From assembly GCF_013343235.1 (NCBI RefSeq), contig NZ_CP040094.1:1984501-2048500 (forward strand): a stretch of 64,000 nt of DNA, given 5' to 3'. Below are positions 10,001 through 16,966 of the stretch, piece by piece. The stretch comes from Nostoc sp. TCL240-02 (GTDB taxonomy: Bacteria; Cyanobacteriota; Cyanobacteriia; Cyanobacteriales; Nostocaceae). How positions within the stretch are numbered: the first letter of the stretch is position 1; each line of letters begins with the position of its first letter. The notes below the pieces were generated by a model. That model was not told the origin of the DNA. It saw only the letters and a list, made by a program, of their open reading frames with translations, and ran no database searches. The translations under genes and the position numbers were made by a program.

Positions 10001-11072
10001 CAACTTGGAGGCGTTGGAGTTTTCAGCCCGCGAGATTGCATTAGGAATTAGACGCAAACAGGCAGAAGAAGCGTTGCAAGCCTCCGAAGCAGAACTTCGG
10101 GCGCTCTTTTGTGCAATGCCCGATCCCCTCTTGGTAGTAAATGCAGAAGGGCGGATTTTGAGAGCAAGCCTGATCGAGTCAGAGAAATTATCTAACCCGA
10201 TTGACGAACAGGTGGGTCGAACATTTTCCGAAATTTTTGAGCGATCGCAAGCCGATACATTTCTTGGCTGTATTCGGCAAGCATTAAGCACTCAGCAGCC
10301 CCTAACGGTTGAGTATAGCTCGATTGTGGGAGGGTGGAAAACCTGGTTTGCAACTCGCATCTCACCCATCTCAGAACATTCTGTCATTTGGCTGGCAAGA
10401 GATATCACTGATCGCAAACGAGCCGAAGAAGCCTCCATTCTAGAAGAGCGCAATCACATGGCACGGGAAATTCACGACACTTTAGCCCAAGCGTTTACAG
10501 GTATTATCATTCATGCTCGCTCTGCCTCCAATAAGGTAACGGTAGACCCAGAAAAAGCGCAAACTCTCCTCACTCAGATCCTCGACTTAGCCCGTTCTGG
10601 GCTTGCGGAGGCACGTCGTTCAGTAGAGGCACTACACCGCCCATACCTTTTAGAGAGCAGTAACTTACAGGATGCCTTAAGCCGTCTTGCTGCTCAATTA
10701 AACTCCTCGATCGTAACCCAAATCGTCTACGAAGTCATGGGTACACCCTATCCCCTATCCTCCGATCTGGAAAATAATCTGTTTCGGATTGGGCAGGAAG
10801 CTTTGACAAATGCAATCAAACATGCTGACGCAAGTGAAATCCACATTGAACTGATCTATGAACCGACCCAATGCAGCTTGCGAATTAAAGACGATGGGCA
10901 GGGATTTAATGTAAAAAACCAGGCGATGCAGAATGGCTTTGGTCTACTGGGGATGGCAGAACGGGCTGAACGCATTAGAGCTGAATTAAAGATTCAAAGT
11001 GACTTAGGGCAAGGGACAGAGATCATGGTATCTATTAATCGGGGGTTAAGTCAGCATGAATCAGCTCAGTAG
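4092..11072 (+). CDS. Giant hybrid Ser/Thr kinase - AAA ATPase - GAF/PAS - histidine kinase (module C)
   Basis: The 2326-residue cytosolic signalling protein shows, in order: a Ser/Thr kinase domain (about 15-280; VIHKD with D142, DFG at 161-163); an AAA-type ATPase (Walker A GYAGIGKSA near 371, Walker B IFLDDLQW, D498/D499); a long TPR-like helical region (about 750-1320); GAF (1350-1530); PAS (1538-1660); PAS (1697-1820); GAF (1829-1990); PAS (2002-2115); a HisKA_3 phosphoacceptor (MAREIHDTLAQ, H2128); and HATPase_c (N box GQEALTNAIKHA, G box KDDGQGF). This is the known cyanobacterial Ser/Thr-His hybrid kinase design with a NarL-type output end. The response regulator overlaps its 3' end by 17 bp, so the two are surely partners. 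Start 4092 has GAGG too close; ATG 4122 (MIALPGIAIQ) is a good alternative. A dispersed repeat is fused in frame in GAF1. Confidence 0.93.
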   Translation: MPDYTLKICSMIALPGIAIQDKIYESSNSLVYRGIRDDGVGIIVKMLKLDYPSPQELTRYRQEYKITSSLNLEGVIKAYSQQDYQRTLVILLEDFGGESLEQWMHKRPDIFCPMLLSTFLGVAIALTDILGRIHAANVIHKDINPGNIVLNLDTGVVKIIDFGIATQFNRTNPTFKSPHVLEGTLAYLSPEQTGRMNRLLDYRTDFYSLGVTFYELLTGQLPFPTTDILELVHCHIAKQPVPPHELNSTIPKPVSDIILKLMAKNAENRYQSAWGIKADLEICAEQLKEIGQISSIQLALQDVCDRFQIPQKLYGRDKEVAMLLAAFDRVACSESNLVATLPSNSETTSQTQQTGNSKFQVEMMLVSGYAGIGKSALVQEIYKPITQKRGYFISGKFDQFQRNIPYSAIADALQKLVQQLLGEPDEYVQQWRSQLLTALGSNGQIIIDVIPEVELIIGKQPPVPEVGATEAQNRFHRIFGQFVRVFCAKKHPLVIFLDDLQWIDSATLNLIELMLLDEQAQSLFLIGAYRDNEVNSTHPLALMLERLRKQGVILQEIILAPLTLEPLSQLITETLHQNADIVRPLAELVLRKTEGNPFFVNEFLRMLYSENLLTFDRSHLRWQWNIAQLQTQNITNNVVELLLLKLKKLPEETQQILRLAACIGAEFDLETLAIMCEKSPKTVFQDLLPAIQGGFIQTLSELDEDLLVQEYKFLHDRVQQAAYALISEDRKQVTHYCIGQLLLNKLSEVEQSERLFDIVNHINYGQSLLTQKNEKEKLARLNLAAAQKAIASNAYEAAIRYLETGIGLLKEEAWMSQYDLMFHLYRTLCTAQLSNASYEQLSATTKVALEHISSAVDRADIRVFQITQYTLQGKCEKAVQTGLIGLHELGIEIKGKNLTELVREEFDAVAKSLENRSISSLLTLPTVSDPVIQAVIKLVVVDISLYHTANIELFSFVSLRVVRLSIEHGNIAESIKAYANYGLLLGLMEGQHQRGYEFADLAVQLSYKLNSKSQQCKAQMLFGGWIHVWSKPITGAATINYKGFLAGMESGDVQFASYNLLGNIFNRLFQGENLITVAEDNEKYQLVVEQIQDERSRVALAGAKFFIAKLALGQAAQESDRSLRETKKIVDRGETSQIRSSICLYYILRMHLSCLTADFEQGCHYFIEAGKILNSIVGFTTYSGYFYYGSLILLNLYFGLSQAEQSHALEQILLNRERLKAWSDSCPENFLHKFHLVEAEKARVLGQVLEAEEFYEQAIQGARENGYLQEEALAYELAAKHYLARGREKFAQLYMKEAHYCYERWGAMAKVKDLETRYPQLFPQSSGIAQTPIRTTSGTSSNHSPIAFDLAAVMKASLAISSEIELDKLLSSLMKILIENAGAQTGFLILENSGKWVIEAYCELNDDEKVCATQVLQSLPTANHLPESIINYVIRTHESVILNDATREGHFINEPYIQQNQTKSLLCLPLLNQSKLVGVLYLENQLAAGAFTPERVSFPAGGCANGDATRSQVLNLLSTQAAIAIENSKLYSKLRTSESQMAQFLEAVPVGIGIVDATGRPYYANQRGIQLMGTGIDPAVPPEQIAEVYQFYLAETDQIYPTEKLPVIRALSGERTTIDDIEIRQNNTTIPIEVWGTPVFDEQGNVAYAIAAFEDITERKKAENLLANYNRTLEQQVAQRTAALQQSEAELRGREQELRLITDALPALISYVDANRCYQFINRTHEVWFSHNRDEILGKSVHELLGETVYQRFEPFINQVFEGQTVTLEAEIPSSLGRHCISATLIPDFDCNAQVRGFYSLITDISEQQAALRERKRAEEVLRQSEAQFREQAILSDFRADVDSALAQSASLPLILHRCAQAVVKHFNAAFARIWTLNKDNNVLELQASVGMYTRLDGEYSRIPVGSLKVGRIAQERCPLLTNNVFEESSIDKEWAKREGMVAFAGYPILLDEQLVGVIAMFTRHPIPSSNLEALEFSAREIALGIRRKQAEEALQASEAELRALFCAMPDPLLVVNAEGRILRASLIESEKLSNPIDEQVGRTFSEIFERSQADTFLGCIRQALSTQQPLTVEYSSIVGGWKTWFATRISPISEHSVIWLARDITDRKRAEEASILEERNHMAREIHDTLAQAFTGIIIHARSASNKVTVDPEKAQTLLTQILDLARSGLAEARRSVEALHRPYLLESSNLQDALSRLAAQLNSSIVTQIVYEVMGTPYPLSSDLENNLFRIGQEALTNAIKHADASEIHIELIYEPTQCSLRIKDDGQGFNVKNQAMQNGFGLLGMAERAERIRAELKIQSDLGQGTEIMVSINRGLSQHESAQ
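8577..8620 (+). repeat. Small dispersed repeat inserted in frame in GAF1 of the hybrid kinase
   Basis: The stretch containing CTTCCCTGCGGGAGG and GCCAACGGAGACGC encodes VSFPAGGCANGDAT between FTPER and QVLNLLSTQAAIAIEN, where GAF domains of this kind normally run on without interruption. The left part is a hairpin (CCCTGCGGG). The same peptide occurs at 50471-50506 in the module B kinase, so this insertion predates that duplication. Confidence 0.75.
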
Positions 11073-11685
11073 CATTCGCGTTCTGGTTGTGGACGATCAT
11101 CCTGTTGTCCGCCAGGGTTTGATCGGAATGTTAGAGGAGGCTCCAGATATTGTCATTGTTGGTCAGGGGCGAAATGGGAATGAGGCGATCACAGTTTTTC
11201 AGCAACAGCAACCTGATGTGACTTTGATGGATTTACGGATGCCCGATATGGGAGGTGTTCAGGCGATTACTGTTATTTGCAATGAGTTTCCCAATGCCCG
11301 AATTATTGTGCTGACCACGTATGACACCGATGAAGAGATTTATCAAGGATTGCGAGCCGGGGCAAAGGGGTATTTACTGAAGGACTCGGAGCCAGAGGAA
11401 CTATTGACAGCAATTCGGACAGTGACCAGGGGACAACAGTATATTCCTATCAACGTGGCTGCCAAGTTAGTCCAACGGATGACTGCTCCAGAACTGAGCG
11501 ATCGTGAGTTAGAAGTTCTCCAGTTAGTCGGACAAGGCATGAGCAACCAGGAAATTAGCACTGCTCTCAATATTAGTGAAAGTACAGTGAAGACTCATAT
11601 CAACCGAATTTTAAGCAAGCTAGATGTCAAAGATCGCACCCAAGCAGCCATTATTGCCTTGAAACGCGGAATTGCTAGCTTGTGA
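11056..11685 (+). CDS. NarL/FixJ-type response regulator (module C)
   Basis: The 209-residue protein has a receiver domain (acidic pair D13/D14, phosphoacceptor D59 in LMDLRMP, T87, K109 in YLLKDSE) and a LuxR-type DNA-binding domain (LSDRELEVLQLVGQG, ISESTVKTHINRILSKL). It starts inside the kinase gene (17-bp overlap), which indicates translational coupling and cognate pairing with the HisKA_3 kinase. Two close paralogues lie at 15691 and 51228. Targets are unknown; the recurring GACGACAAG motif upstream of nearby genes is a candidate site (inference). Confidence 0.95.
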   Translation: MNQLSSIRVLVVDDHPVVRQGLIGMLEEAPDIVIVGQGRNGNEAITVFQQQQPDVTLMDLRMPDMGGVQAITVICNEFPNARIIVLTTYDTDEEIYQGLRAGAKGYLLKDSEPEELLTAIRTVTRGQQYIPINVAAKLVQRMTAPELSDRELEVLQLVGQGMSNQEISTALNISESTVKTHINRILSKLDVKDRTQAAIIALKRGIASL

Positions 11686-11721
11686 ACTACCTACACCGAC
11701 CTAACTTTTAGTCTGTGAAGC

Positions 11722-11741
11722 AATCAAACCTGAGTTTGATT
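11722..11741. terminator. Hairpin after the response regulator
   Basis: AATCAAAC and GTTTGATT form a perfect 8-bp stem with a 4-nt loop, 36 bp after the stop at 11685. No T-run follows, so it may be a weak terminator or an operator-like site. Confidence 0.4.
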
Positions 11742-11806
11742 CGTTCTACTCCCTCAAATTGACTCATCCTCAATCATTTTGTTGATTAAAATACAGACCC
11801 TGAATT

Positions 11807-11815
11807 GACGACAAG
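11807..11815 (+). promoter_or_regulatory. GACGACAAG motif, upstream of the DsbA-like gene of module C
   Basis: The 9-mer lies 115 bp before the start at 11931. The same word lies upstream of the other two DsbA-like genes and both hydrolase copies. It could be a regulator site or a conserved leader element. Confidence 0.4.
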
Positions 11816-11930
11816 CCTAAGCAAATCCCATACATTAAACTCATACAAACGATTATAGGTTTGAGGGAAGAAATTTCAGAGTGCAGACGATGAATCTCTT
11901 TTCCTCAAAGATTTAAAATGAGGGTTTAGA

Positions 11931-12524
11931 ATGAGCGATGTTATTCCTGGCAACCCTTGCGGTAACTGCGAAACAGAGCGCAATCAATTAGTTGTACTTC
12001 CTTCTGAGCAAGACCATCGACAAGGATCATTGAATGCTCGCGTTGTGCTTGTTGAGTATGGAGATTATCAGTGTCCCCAATGTAGTGAACTTTATACCTC
12101 AATTCAGGCAATTCAACGCCAGCTTGAGGCGACCTTATTCGGGAGAAATTCTCTATGCTTTGTATTCCGACATTTTCCTCAACCTCAAATCCATCCTCAA
12201 GCTCAAAAGGCAGCAGCAGCGACAGAAGCAGCAGCAACACAAGGGCAGTTTTGGCAGATGCACGAAATGTTATTGAAGCATCAGCAACAGCTAGAAGATG
12301 GGTATTTAGCAGAATACGCTGACAATTTAGGGCTTGATGTAACTCAGTTTATTCGAGACATTGCCCAAAAAGTGTATGTCGATCGCATCAATCAAGATAT
12401 TGCTAGCGGAATGGATAGTGGGGTGATTAACACTCCAGGTCTATTTATCAATGGTGTGCGTTACAGAGACGCTTTAGAGCTTGAGCCACTACTTGTTGCG
12501 ATCGTTGGAGCTTCTCATGGCTAG
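11931..12524 (+). CDS. DsbA-like thioredoxin-fold protein, intact CPQC site (module C)
   Basis: The 197-residue protein of the thioredoxin_4/DsbA-like family has the redox motif EYGDYQCPQC (C48-P-Q-C51), FVFRHFP, an alanine-rich helical insertion, QGQFWQMHEMLL, and the cis-proline loop INTPGLFING. There is no signal peptide, so it should act in the cytosol. An extra CGNC pair (10-13) occurs only in this paralogue. It follows the two-component pair after a 245-bp gap, the order repeated in modules A and B. The role is probably a thiol oxidoreductase or thiol-based sensor; the partner is unknown. The start ATG follows AAAATGAGGGTTTAGA, a modest ribosome site. Confidence 0.88.
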   Translation: MSDVIPGNPCGNCETERNQLVVLPSEQDHRQGSLNARVVLVEYGDYQCPQCSELYTSIQAIQRQLEATLFGRNSLCFVFRHFPQPQIHPQAQKAAAATEAAATQGQFWQMHEMLLKHQQQLEDGYLAEYADNLGLDVTQFIRDIAQKVYVDRINQDIASGMDSGVINTPGLFINGVRYRDALELEPLLVAIVGASHG

Positions 12525-12564
12525 TAGTCCGTCAGGGAAACTTGGCGGGGTAAAGGTTAAAGGG

Positions 12565-12761
12565 GAATGGCACGCTTGTTAAGCTGAAGGGTAGGCGGCG
12601 TAAGGATTGCAGAGCAGGGGGGCAGAGGAGAATTTCTTTTGCTTCTTTCCGTATGCCTCTTGTTTCTGTCCGTATGCTTCTTCCTTCTTCTTTCTCCCCT
12701 GCTCCTTTGCTCCTGTGCACAAGAGCTGCCTCAACGATTTTCCCTTTTCTTAGTGCCATTC
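12565..12761. mobile_element. Foldback element family 1 (GAATGGCAC ends), 10-bp target duplication
   Basis: The 197-bp element begins GAATGGCAC (12565-12573) and ends GTGCCATTC (12753-12761). The perfect direct repeat GGTTAAAGGG flanks it at 12555-12564 and 12762-12771. It has no coding capacity, so it looks like a MITE moved by an unseen transposase. The target itself is an A/G-rich repeat that forms a further hairpin (GGGTAAAGG with CCTTTACCC, about 12770-12806). Together these fill the gap between the DsbA-like gene and the next kinase. Confidence 0.8.
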
Positions 12762-12904
12762 GGTTAAAGGGTAAAGGGAAAAAGTATTATTCCTTTACCC
12801 TTTTCCCAGCCCTCACCTAACAATTTTGGTTTGGCAGACTACTAGTATTTTCGTCAATAAATGGACTAACGTGCGTGAACTGCCGTAAATGAGGAATCTG
12901 ATTG

Positions 12905-15682
12905 ATGAGCAGTCTTCTCAAGCAAGTTGTAGCTCAAGTTTCCAGAACAGTGCCATTACAGACGGTTTTGATTGTGCCGTTTGTGCTGCAAACTTTGGTG
13001 ACAGTCGGCTTAGTAGGATATTTTTCCTTCAAAAATAGACAGGAAGCCATCAACGATCTGACCAGTCAACTGCGGCGCGAACTGACGAACCGGATCGAAG
13101 GCAAATTACAAACCTATACCGAGATACCCCATAACATCAATCGGCTCAATGCCAGCACCTTCGCTCAGGGAAAAATTGACCCTAGCGCAGTCAAAGGTGA
13201 GTTTCCACTCTGGCAGCAAATTCAGATTTATCCAATGGTGAGTGATATCTACTGTGGCGATCGCAAAGGTTCTCTTCTAGGGGTGCGACGTAGCCCTGCC
13301 GATCGCTCAATTGAACTGCGGTCAAGTAATGTTGCTACAGATCATAAACTCTACGGCTACAGCCTCGATCGCAATGGTCAGCGAGACCAGTTAATTAGTC
13401 AAGGTAACAAAGCCTTCGATGCGCGGGTTCGTCCCTGGTATAAAGCAGCAGTGACGGCAGGCGAACCAAGCTGGAGTGGAATCTATGCCGACTTTGCTAG
13501 CCAGTTGCCAACGATCACCGCTAGTACGCCTGTGTATAGCACTGCTGATCGATCGCTGTTGGGAGTTTGTGCCACCGATGTATTTCTGCCTAATGAGATG
13601 AGCCGTTTTTTGGCTAGCCTGCAAATTGGCAAGACAGGCATCGCCTTTATTCTAGAGCGATCGGGGCAACTGGTTGCCACCTCCACCGGAGAGGCGATTA
13701 TAAGTAGTGGGGCAGCAGCAAATCGATTGTCAGCAGTTGAGAGCCGTAATCCTACCGTGCGAGCTACTGCTGACTATTTGCGCGAGCATTTCAGCGATTT
13801 GTGGCAGATCCAGACTGCGGAACAGCTTGATTTTAAGTTCGATGGCAGGCGGCAGTTGATTCAGGTGATGCCATTCAAAGATACTCGTGGGCTAGACTGG
13901 CTGATTGTCACGGTGTTGCCTGAATCCGATTTCATGGCAAAGATTAATCAAAGCATCTACATGACGATTCTGCTTTGTATCGCGGCTTTGCTGCTTGGCA
14001 TTGCGATCTGCATTTTGATTGCCCGATGGATCGCTAAACCAATTGTCAGCGTCAGTCAATCGGCAAAAGCGCTAGCAGACGGTGCATGGGATCAGACGGT
14101 AGAAATTGAGCGATCGGGCGATTTGGGCGAACTGGCTCGATCGTTCAACCAGATGGCACAGCAGCTTCAAATCGCATTTGCCAAAATGCAGTCTTTAAAT
14201 CAGACCCTCGCCCAAAGTGAAACCCGCCTTCAGAAAATTTTAGAGTCGGTTCCGGTAGGAATTGTGGTTATGGACGCAACAGGTCGCCCTTATTACGCGA
14301 ATCAGAAGGCAATCCAACTCTTGGGCAAGGGCGTGCTGCCGTCTGTCACCCCAGAGCAAATTGCCGAGGTCTATAAACTCTATGTGGCAGGAACCGATCG
14401 CCCCTACCCAACCGAACAACTGATGATTAGGCGAGCGCTAAACGGCGAACAGGGCAGTGTGGATGATATCGAAATTCACCAGGGGAATCGCATCATTCCG
14501 ATCGAAAGTTGGGGAACTCCAATTTTTGATGAGTCTGGCAACATTCTATATGCGATCGCAGCCTTTCAAGACATCACCGAACGTAAACAAGCAGAGAAGC
14601 TTTTAGCAGAATACAATCGCACCTTAGAGCAACAAGTTGCCCAACGAACGGCAGCATTGCAGGCAAGCGAAGCAGAGCTACGCGGTGTCTACGACGAGCT
14701 TCGCTTACAGGAGCAGGAATTACGACTGATTACCGACGCTCTACCCGTTCTGATTAGCTACGTCGATGCCAATCGCTGCTTTCAATTTATCAACCGTACC
14801 TATGAGGTTTGGTTCAACCGTAGCCGTGAGGAAATTTTGGGCAACTCTGTTCGTCAACTGCTCGGTGAGGTGGTTTATGAACGGGTTGAGCCGTATATTA
14901 ATCAGGTGTTTGCAGGGCAAACTGTCCCTCTAGAAGCAGAAATCCCTTTTTTGGATGATAAGCGGTGCATCAGCGCGACCTTTATTCCTGATTTCGATGA
15001 CAATGCTCAGGTAAGAGGTTTCTACAGTCTCATGACAGATATTAGCGATCGTAAACGAGCTGAACACACTTCTATCTTAGAAGAACGCAACCGGATGGCG
15101 CGAGAAATTCATGATACACTAGCTCAATCTTTCACAGGTATTCTGCTTCAAATTGGAGCAGTAACACAAGTGCTGGCGGATGACCCGGAAGCAACCCAAG
15201 TACATCTGGAAATGATTGAGGAACTAGCACGCGCTGGGCTGGCAGGGGCACGGCGATCCGTATCAGCACTCCGTCCGCGGCTACTAGAAGAAGGTAATTT
15301 AGAGAGTGCCCTGCATCGTATTGTGGCTCAAATGCGAGCAACGACCGACACGGCTCTGATTTGCGAAACTCAGGGTATAGCCTATTTCTTATCAACCGAA
15401 GTGGAGAATAACTTACTTAGAATTGGGCAGGAAGCATTAACCAATGCGATTAAATACGCTTATGCTGGCGAAATTCGGGTTGAGTTAGTGTACAACGAAA
15501 CACAGTGTATCTTACGGGTTAAAGACGATGGCAGGGGCTTTGGAGTAGGTAGCACTCCTTTGAGTGGTGGGTTTGGCTTATTAGGAATGAGCGAACGGGC
15601 AGAGCGCATTGGCGCACAACTATTGATTCAAAGCCAACCAGGTCAAGGAACAGAAATTATTGTCACTATCAATCGAGAGTGA
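12905..15682 (+). CDS. Membrane histidine kinase: dCache - HAMP - PAS - PAS - HisKA_3 (module A)
   Basis: ATG 12905 (a TTG lies one codon earlier) gives 925 residues. A first membrane helix (about 20-40) is followed by a periplasmic dCache sensor (about 42-340) with an RPWY motif at 176-179, as in many amino-acid or amine-binding dCache domains. A second membrane helix (about 348-370) and HAMP (about 372-425) come next, then PAS (about 440-560), a coiled coil, PAS (about 600-705), HisKA_3 (MAREIHDTLAQ, H736) and HATPase_c (GQEALTNAIKYA, KDDGRGFG). The PAS-to-end part closely resembles the giant kinase at 4092, so one has swapped its sensor end. A dispersed-repeat-derived VYDELRLQ extends the linker before PAS2. 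The regulator gene follows at once. Ligand unknown. Confidence 0.94.
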   Translation: MSSLLKQVVAQVSRTVPLQTVLIVPFVLQTLVTVGLVGYFSFKNRQEAINDLTSQLRRELTNRIEGKLQTYTEIPHNINRLNASTFAQGKIDPSAVKGEFPLWQQIQIYPMVSDIYCGDRKGSLLGVRRSPADRSIELRSSNVATDHKLYGYSLDRNGQRDQLISQGNKAFDARVRPWYKAAVTAGEPSWSGIYADFASQLPTITASTPVYSTADRSLLGVCATDVFLPNEMSRFLASLQIGKTGIAFILERSGQLVATSTGEAIISSGAAANRLSAVESRNPTVRATADYLREHFSDLWQIQTAEQLDFKFDGRRQLIQVMPFKDTRGLDWLIVTVLPESDFMAKINQSIYMTILLCIAALLLGIAICILIARWIAKPIVSVSQSAKALADGAWDQTVEIERSGDLGELARSFNQMAQQLQIAFAKMQSLNQTLAQSETRLQKILESVPVGIVVMDATGRPYYANQKAIQLLGKGVLPSVTPEQIAEVYKLYVAGTDRPYPTEQLMIRRALNGEQGSVDDIEIHQGNRIIPIESWGTPIFDESGNILYAIAAFQDITERKQAEKLLAEYNRTLEQQVAQRTAALQASEAELRGVYDELRLQEQELRLITDALPVLISYVDANRCFQFINRTYEVWFNRSREEILGNSVRQLLGEVVYERVEPYINQVFAGQTVPLEAEIPFLDDKRCISATFIPDFDDNAQVRGFYSLMTDISDRKRAEHTSILEERNRMAREIHDTLAQSFTGILLQIGAVTQVLADDPEATQVHLEMIEELARAGLAGARRSVSALRPRLLEEGNLESALHRIVAQMRATTDTALICETQGIAYFLSTEVENNLLRIGQEALTNAIKYAYAGEIRVELVYNETQCILRVKDDGRGFGVGSTPLSGGFGLLGMSERAERIGAQLLIQSQPGQGTEIIVTINRE

Positions 15683-15690
15683 GAATTACA

Positions 15691-16320
15691 ATGAGCCGAT
15701 CCACTAAGATTAGGGTGCTAATTGTTGACGACCATGCCATAGTCAGAAAGGGTCTAGCAACTATCATTAACCGCGATCCAGAAATGACAGTGATTGCTCA
15801 AGCTGAAGATGGGCAACAGGCGATCGCCGCGTTTCGAGAATACCAACCTGATGTCACACTAATGGATTTACGAATGCCCAAAATGGGAGGTGTTGAAGCC
15901 ATTATGGCGATTTGTGCTGAATTTAAGCAGGCTCGGATCGCGCTACTCACAACCTACGATGGCGATGAAGATATCTATCGTGGTTTACAGGCAGGCGCTC
16001 AAGGCTATCTGCTTAAGGATTCTAAACTTGGCGAGCTATTGAATGCGATTCGCGCCATTCATAATGGTCAGAAATACATTCTGCCAGAAGTGGGCGCAAA
16101 ATTATTGCAGCGAATGAGTAATCCAGAACTGAGTGAACGAGAGTTGGAAGTGCTGCGTTTGATGGCACAAGGAATGGGTAATCAGGAAATTGCGACTGTT
16201 TTGAGTATTGGTGAAAGTACCGTCAAATCCCATGTTAATCGGATTTTAAGCAAACTGGGCGTGAGCGATCGCACACAAGCCGTGATTACTGCTGTTAAGC
16301 GTGGGATTGTCAGTTTGTAG
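15691..16320 (+). CDS. NarL/FixJ-type response regulator (module A)
   Basis: The receiver domain (D13/D14, phosphoacceptor D59 in LMDLRMP, LLKDSK) is joined to a LuxR-type helix-turn-helix (LSERELEVLRLMAQG, IGESTVKSHVNRILSKL). ATG 15691 gives 209 residues, the same length as both paralogues. A GTG at 15679 overlapping the kinase stop would add four residues. It is encoded directly after its probable cognate kinase. It resembles the module B regulator (51228) more than the module C one, which agrees with A and B being a later duplication. Confidence 0.94.
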   Translation: MSRSTKIRVLIVDDHAIVRKGLATIINRDPEMTVIAQAEDGQQAIAAFREYQPDVTLMDLRMPKMGGVEAIMAICAEFKQARIALLTTYDGDEDIYRGLQAGAQGYLLKDSKLGELLNAIRAIHNGQKYILPEVGAKLLQRMSNPELSERELEVLRLMAQGMGNQEIATVLSIGESTVKSHVNRILSKLGVSDRTQAVITAVKRGIVSL

Positions 16321-16752
16321 TGGGGAAGGAAAGGGGCAGGGGGCAAGGGGGAATGGCACTAAGAAAAGCGCAAATCCTTAAGATGGCTGGCTTTTGGGTA
16401 TAAGGGTGTAAGGGTATAGGGGTGTAAGGAAAAGAATTAAAACCAAGTAATCAGATTTACAAAACAATGCTCTTCCCCTATACCCCACACCCCTATACCC
16501 CTACACCCAGCCATAGCAAGAGTTTCACGTTTTCTTAGTGACATTCGGGCAAGGGGAATGTTCCTTCTCAAGAGCCGTGGAATTGCAGGTTGAACATGGG
16601 TATGTTCGCGTTGGCGAAGCCTCTCGTAGAGAAGCGTCTCGCAGAGAAGCCCCGCCCTCTTTAGGGCACTCTTACTGGGGCGGAGTACAAAGCTCCGTTT
16701 CAGTTTTCCCCCTTGCTACCTGCTCCCTGCTCCCCTGCTCCCCTGCCTCTTA
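16321..16752. repeat. Purine/pyrimidine-arm repeat (family 4-like) split by a family 1 element
   Basis: A purine-rich left arm (GGGGAAGGAAAGGGGCAGG, from 16322) and a pyrimidine-rich right arm (CTCCCCTGCCTCTTATGAC, to about 16756) flank a core with GAAGCCCCGCCC and GGGGCGGAG and copies of CTCGTAGAGAAG and CTCGCAGAGAAG. Related cores recur at 54983-55165 and 59429-59643. A family 1 element has inserted into the left arm. No gene is present up to the DsbA-like start; 16753-16966 resembles 52640-52890 and probably holds the promoter region. Confidence 0.55.
16351..16546. mobile_element. Foldback element family 1, second copy, 10-bp target duplication
   Basis: The 196-bp element starts GAATGGCACTAAG and ends CTTAGTGACATTC. 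Perfect direct repeats GGGCAAGGGG flank it at 16341-16350 and 16547-16556. Its interior is itself palindromic (runs of GTAAGGGTATAGGGGTG against CCCCTATACCCCTACACC). Ends match the copy at 12565 while the interior differs, so the ends are the conserved, mobile part. Confidence 0.82.
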
Positions 16753-16870
16753 TGACCTTTTCCCCAATAGAATTGGCTTTAGACTCAAACTAAAGTTGGA
16801 GACAACCTTCCACTACGAGATGAACAGGTTCATCCATCACTAGATTGTATAAAAATGTCAACTCAGAGTG

Positions 16871-16879
16871 GACGACAAG
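16871..16879 (+). promoter_or_regulatory. GACGACAAG motif, upstream of the DsbA-like gene of module A
   Basis: It lies 87 bp before the start at 16967, within a leader whose sequence is similar to the leader of the module B copy. Confidence 0.4.
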
Positions 16880-16966
16880 AGAGGGTCAATTGTCTATATT
16901 AAATCCATAGCAATGTAAGCGCAGTTGGGTTGTAAGGCAAAAGTATTGCTTAATACAAACCGAAAC

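Noticed and set aside
11941..12240. Open frames opposite and out of phase with the DsbA-like gene.
   Set aside because: Low-complexity Leu/Gln-rich translations that shadow the real gene; no ribosome sites.
15679..15690. GTG start for the module A regulator overlapping the kinase stop.
   Set aside because: Possible, but both paralogues start at the position equal to ATG 15691; the extra four residues are not conserved.
16538..16843. A 101-codon open frame between the module A regulator and DsbA-like gene.
   Set aside because: It runs through foldback and pyrimidine-rich repeats (SRREASRREA is repeat-encoded) and matches no family.
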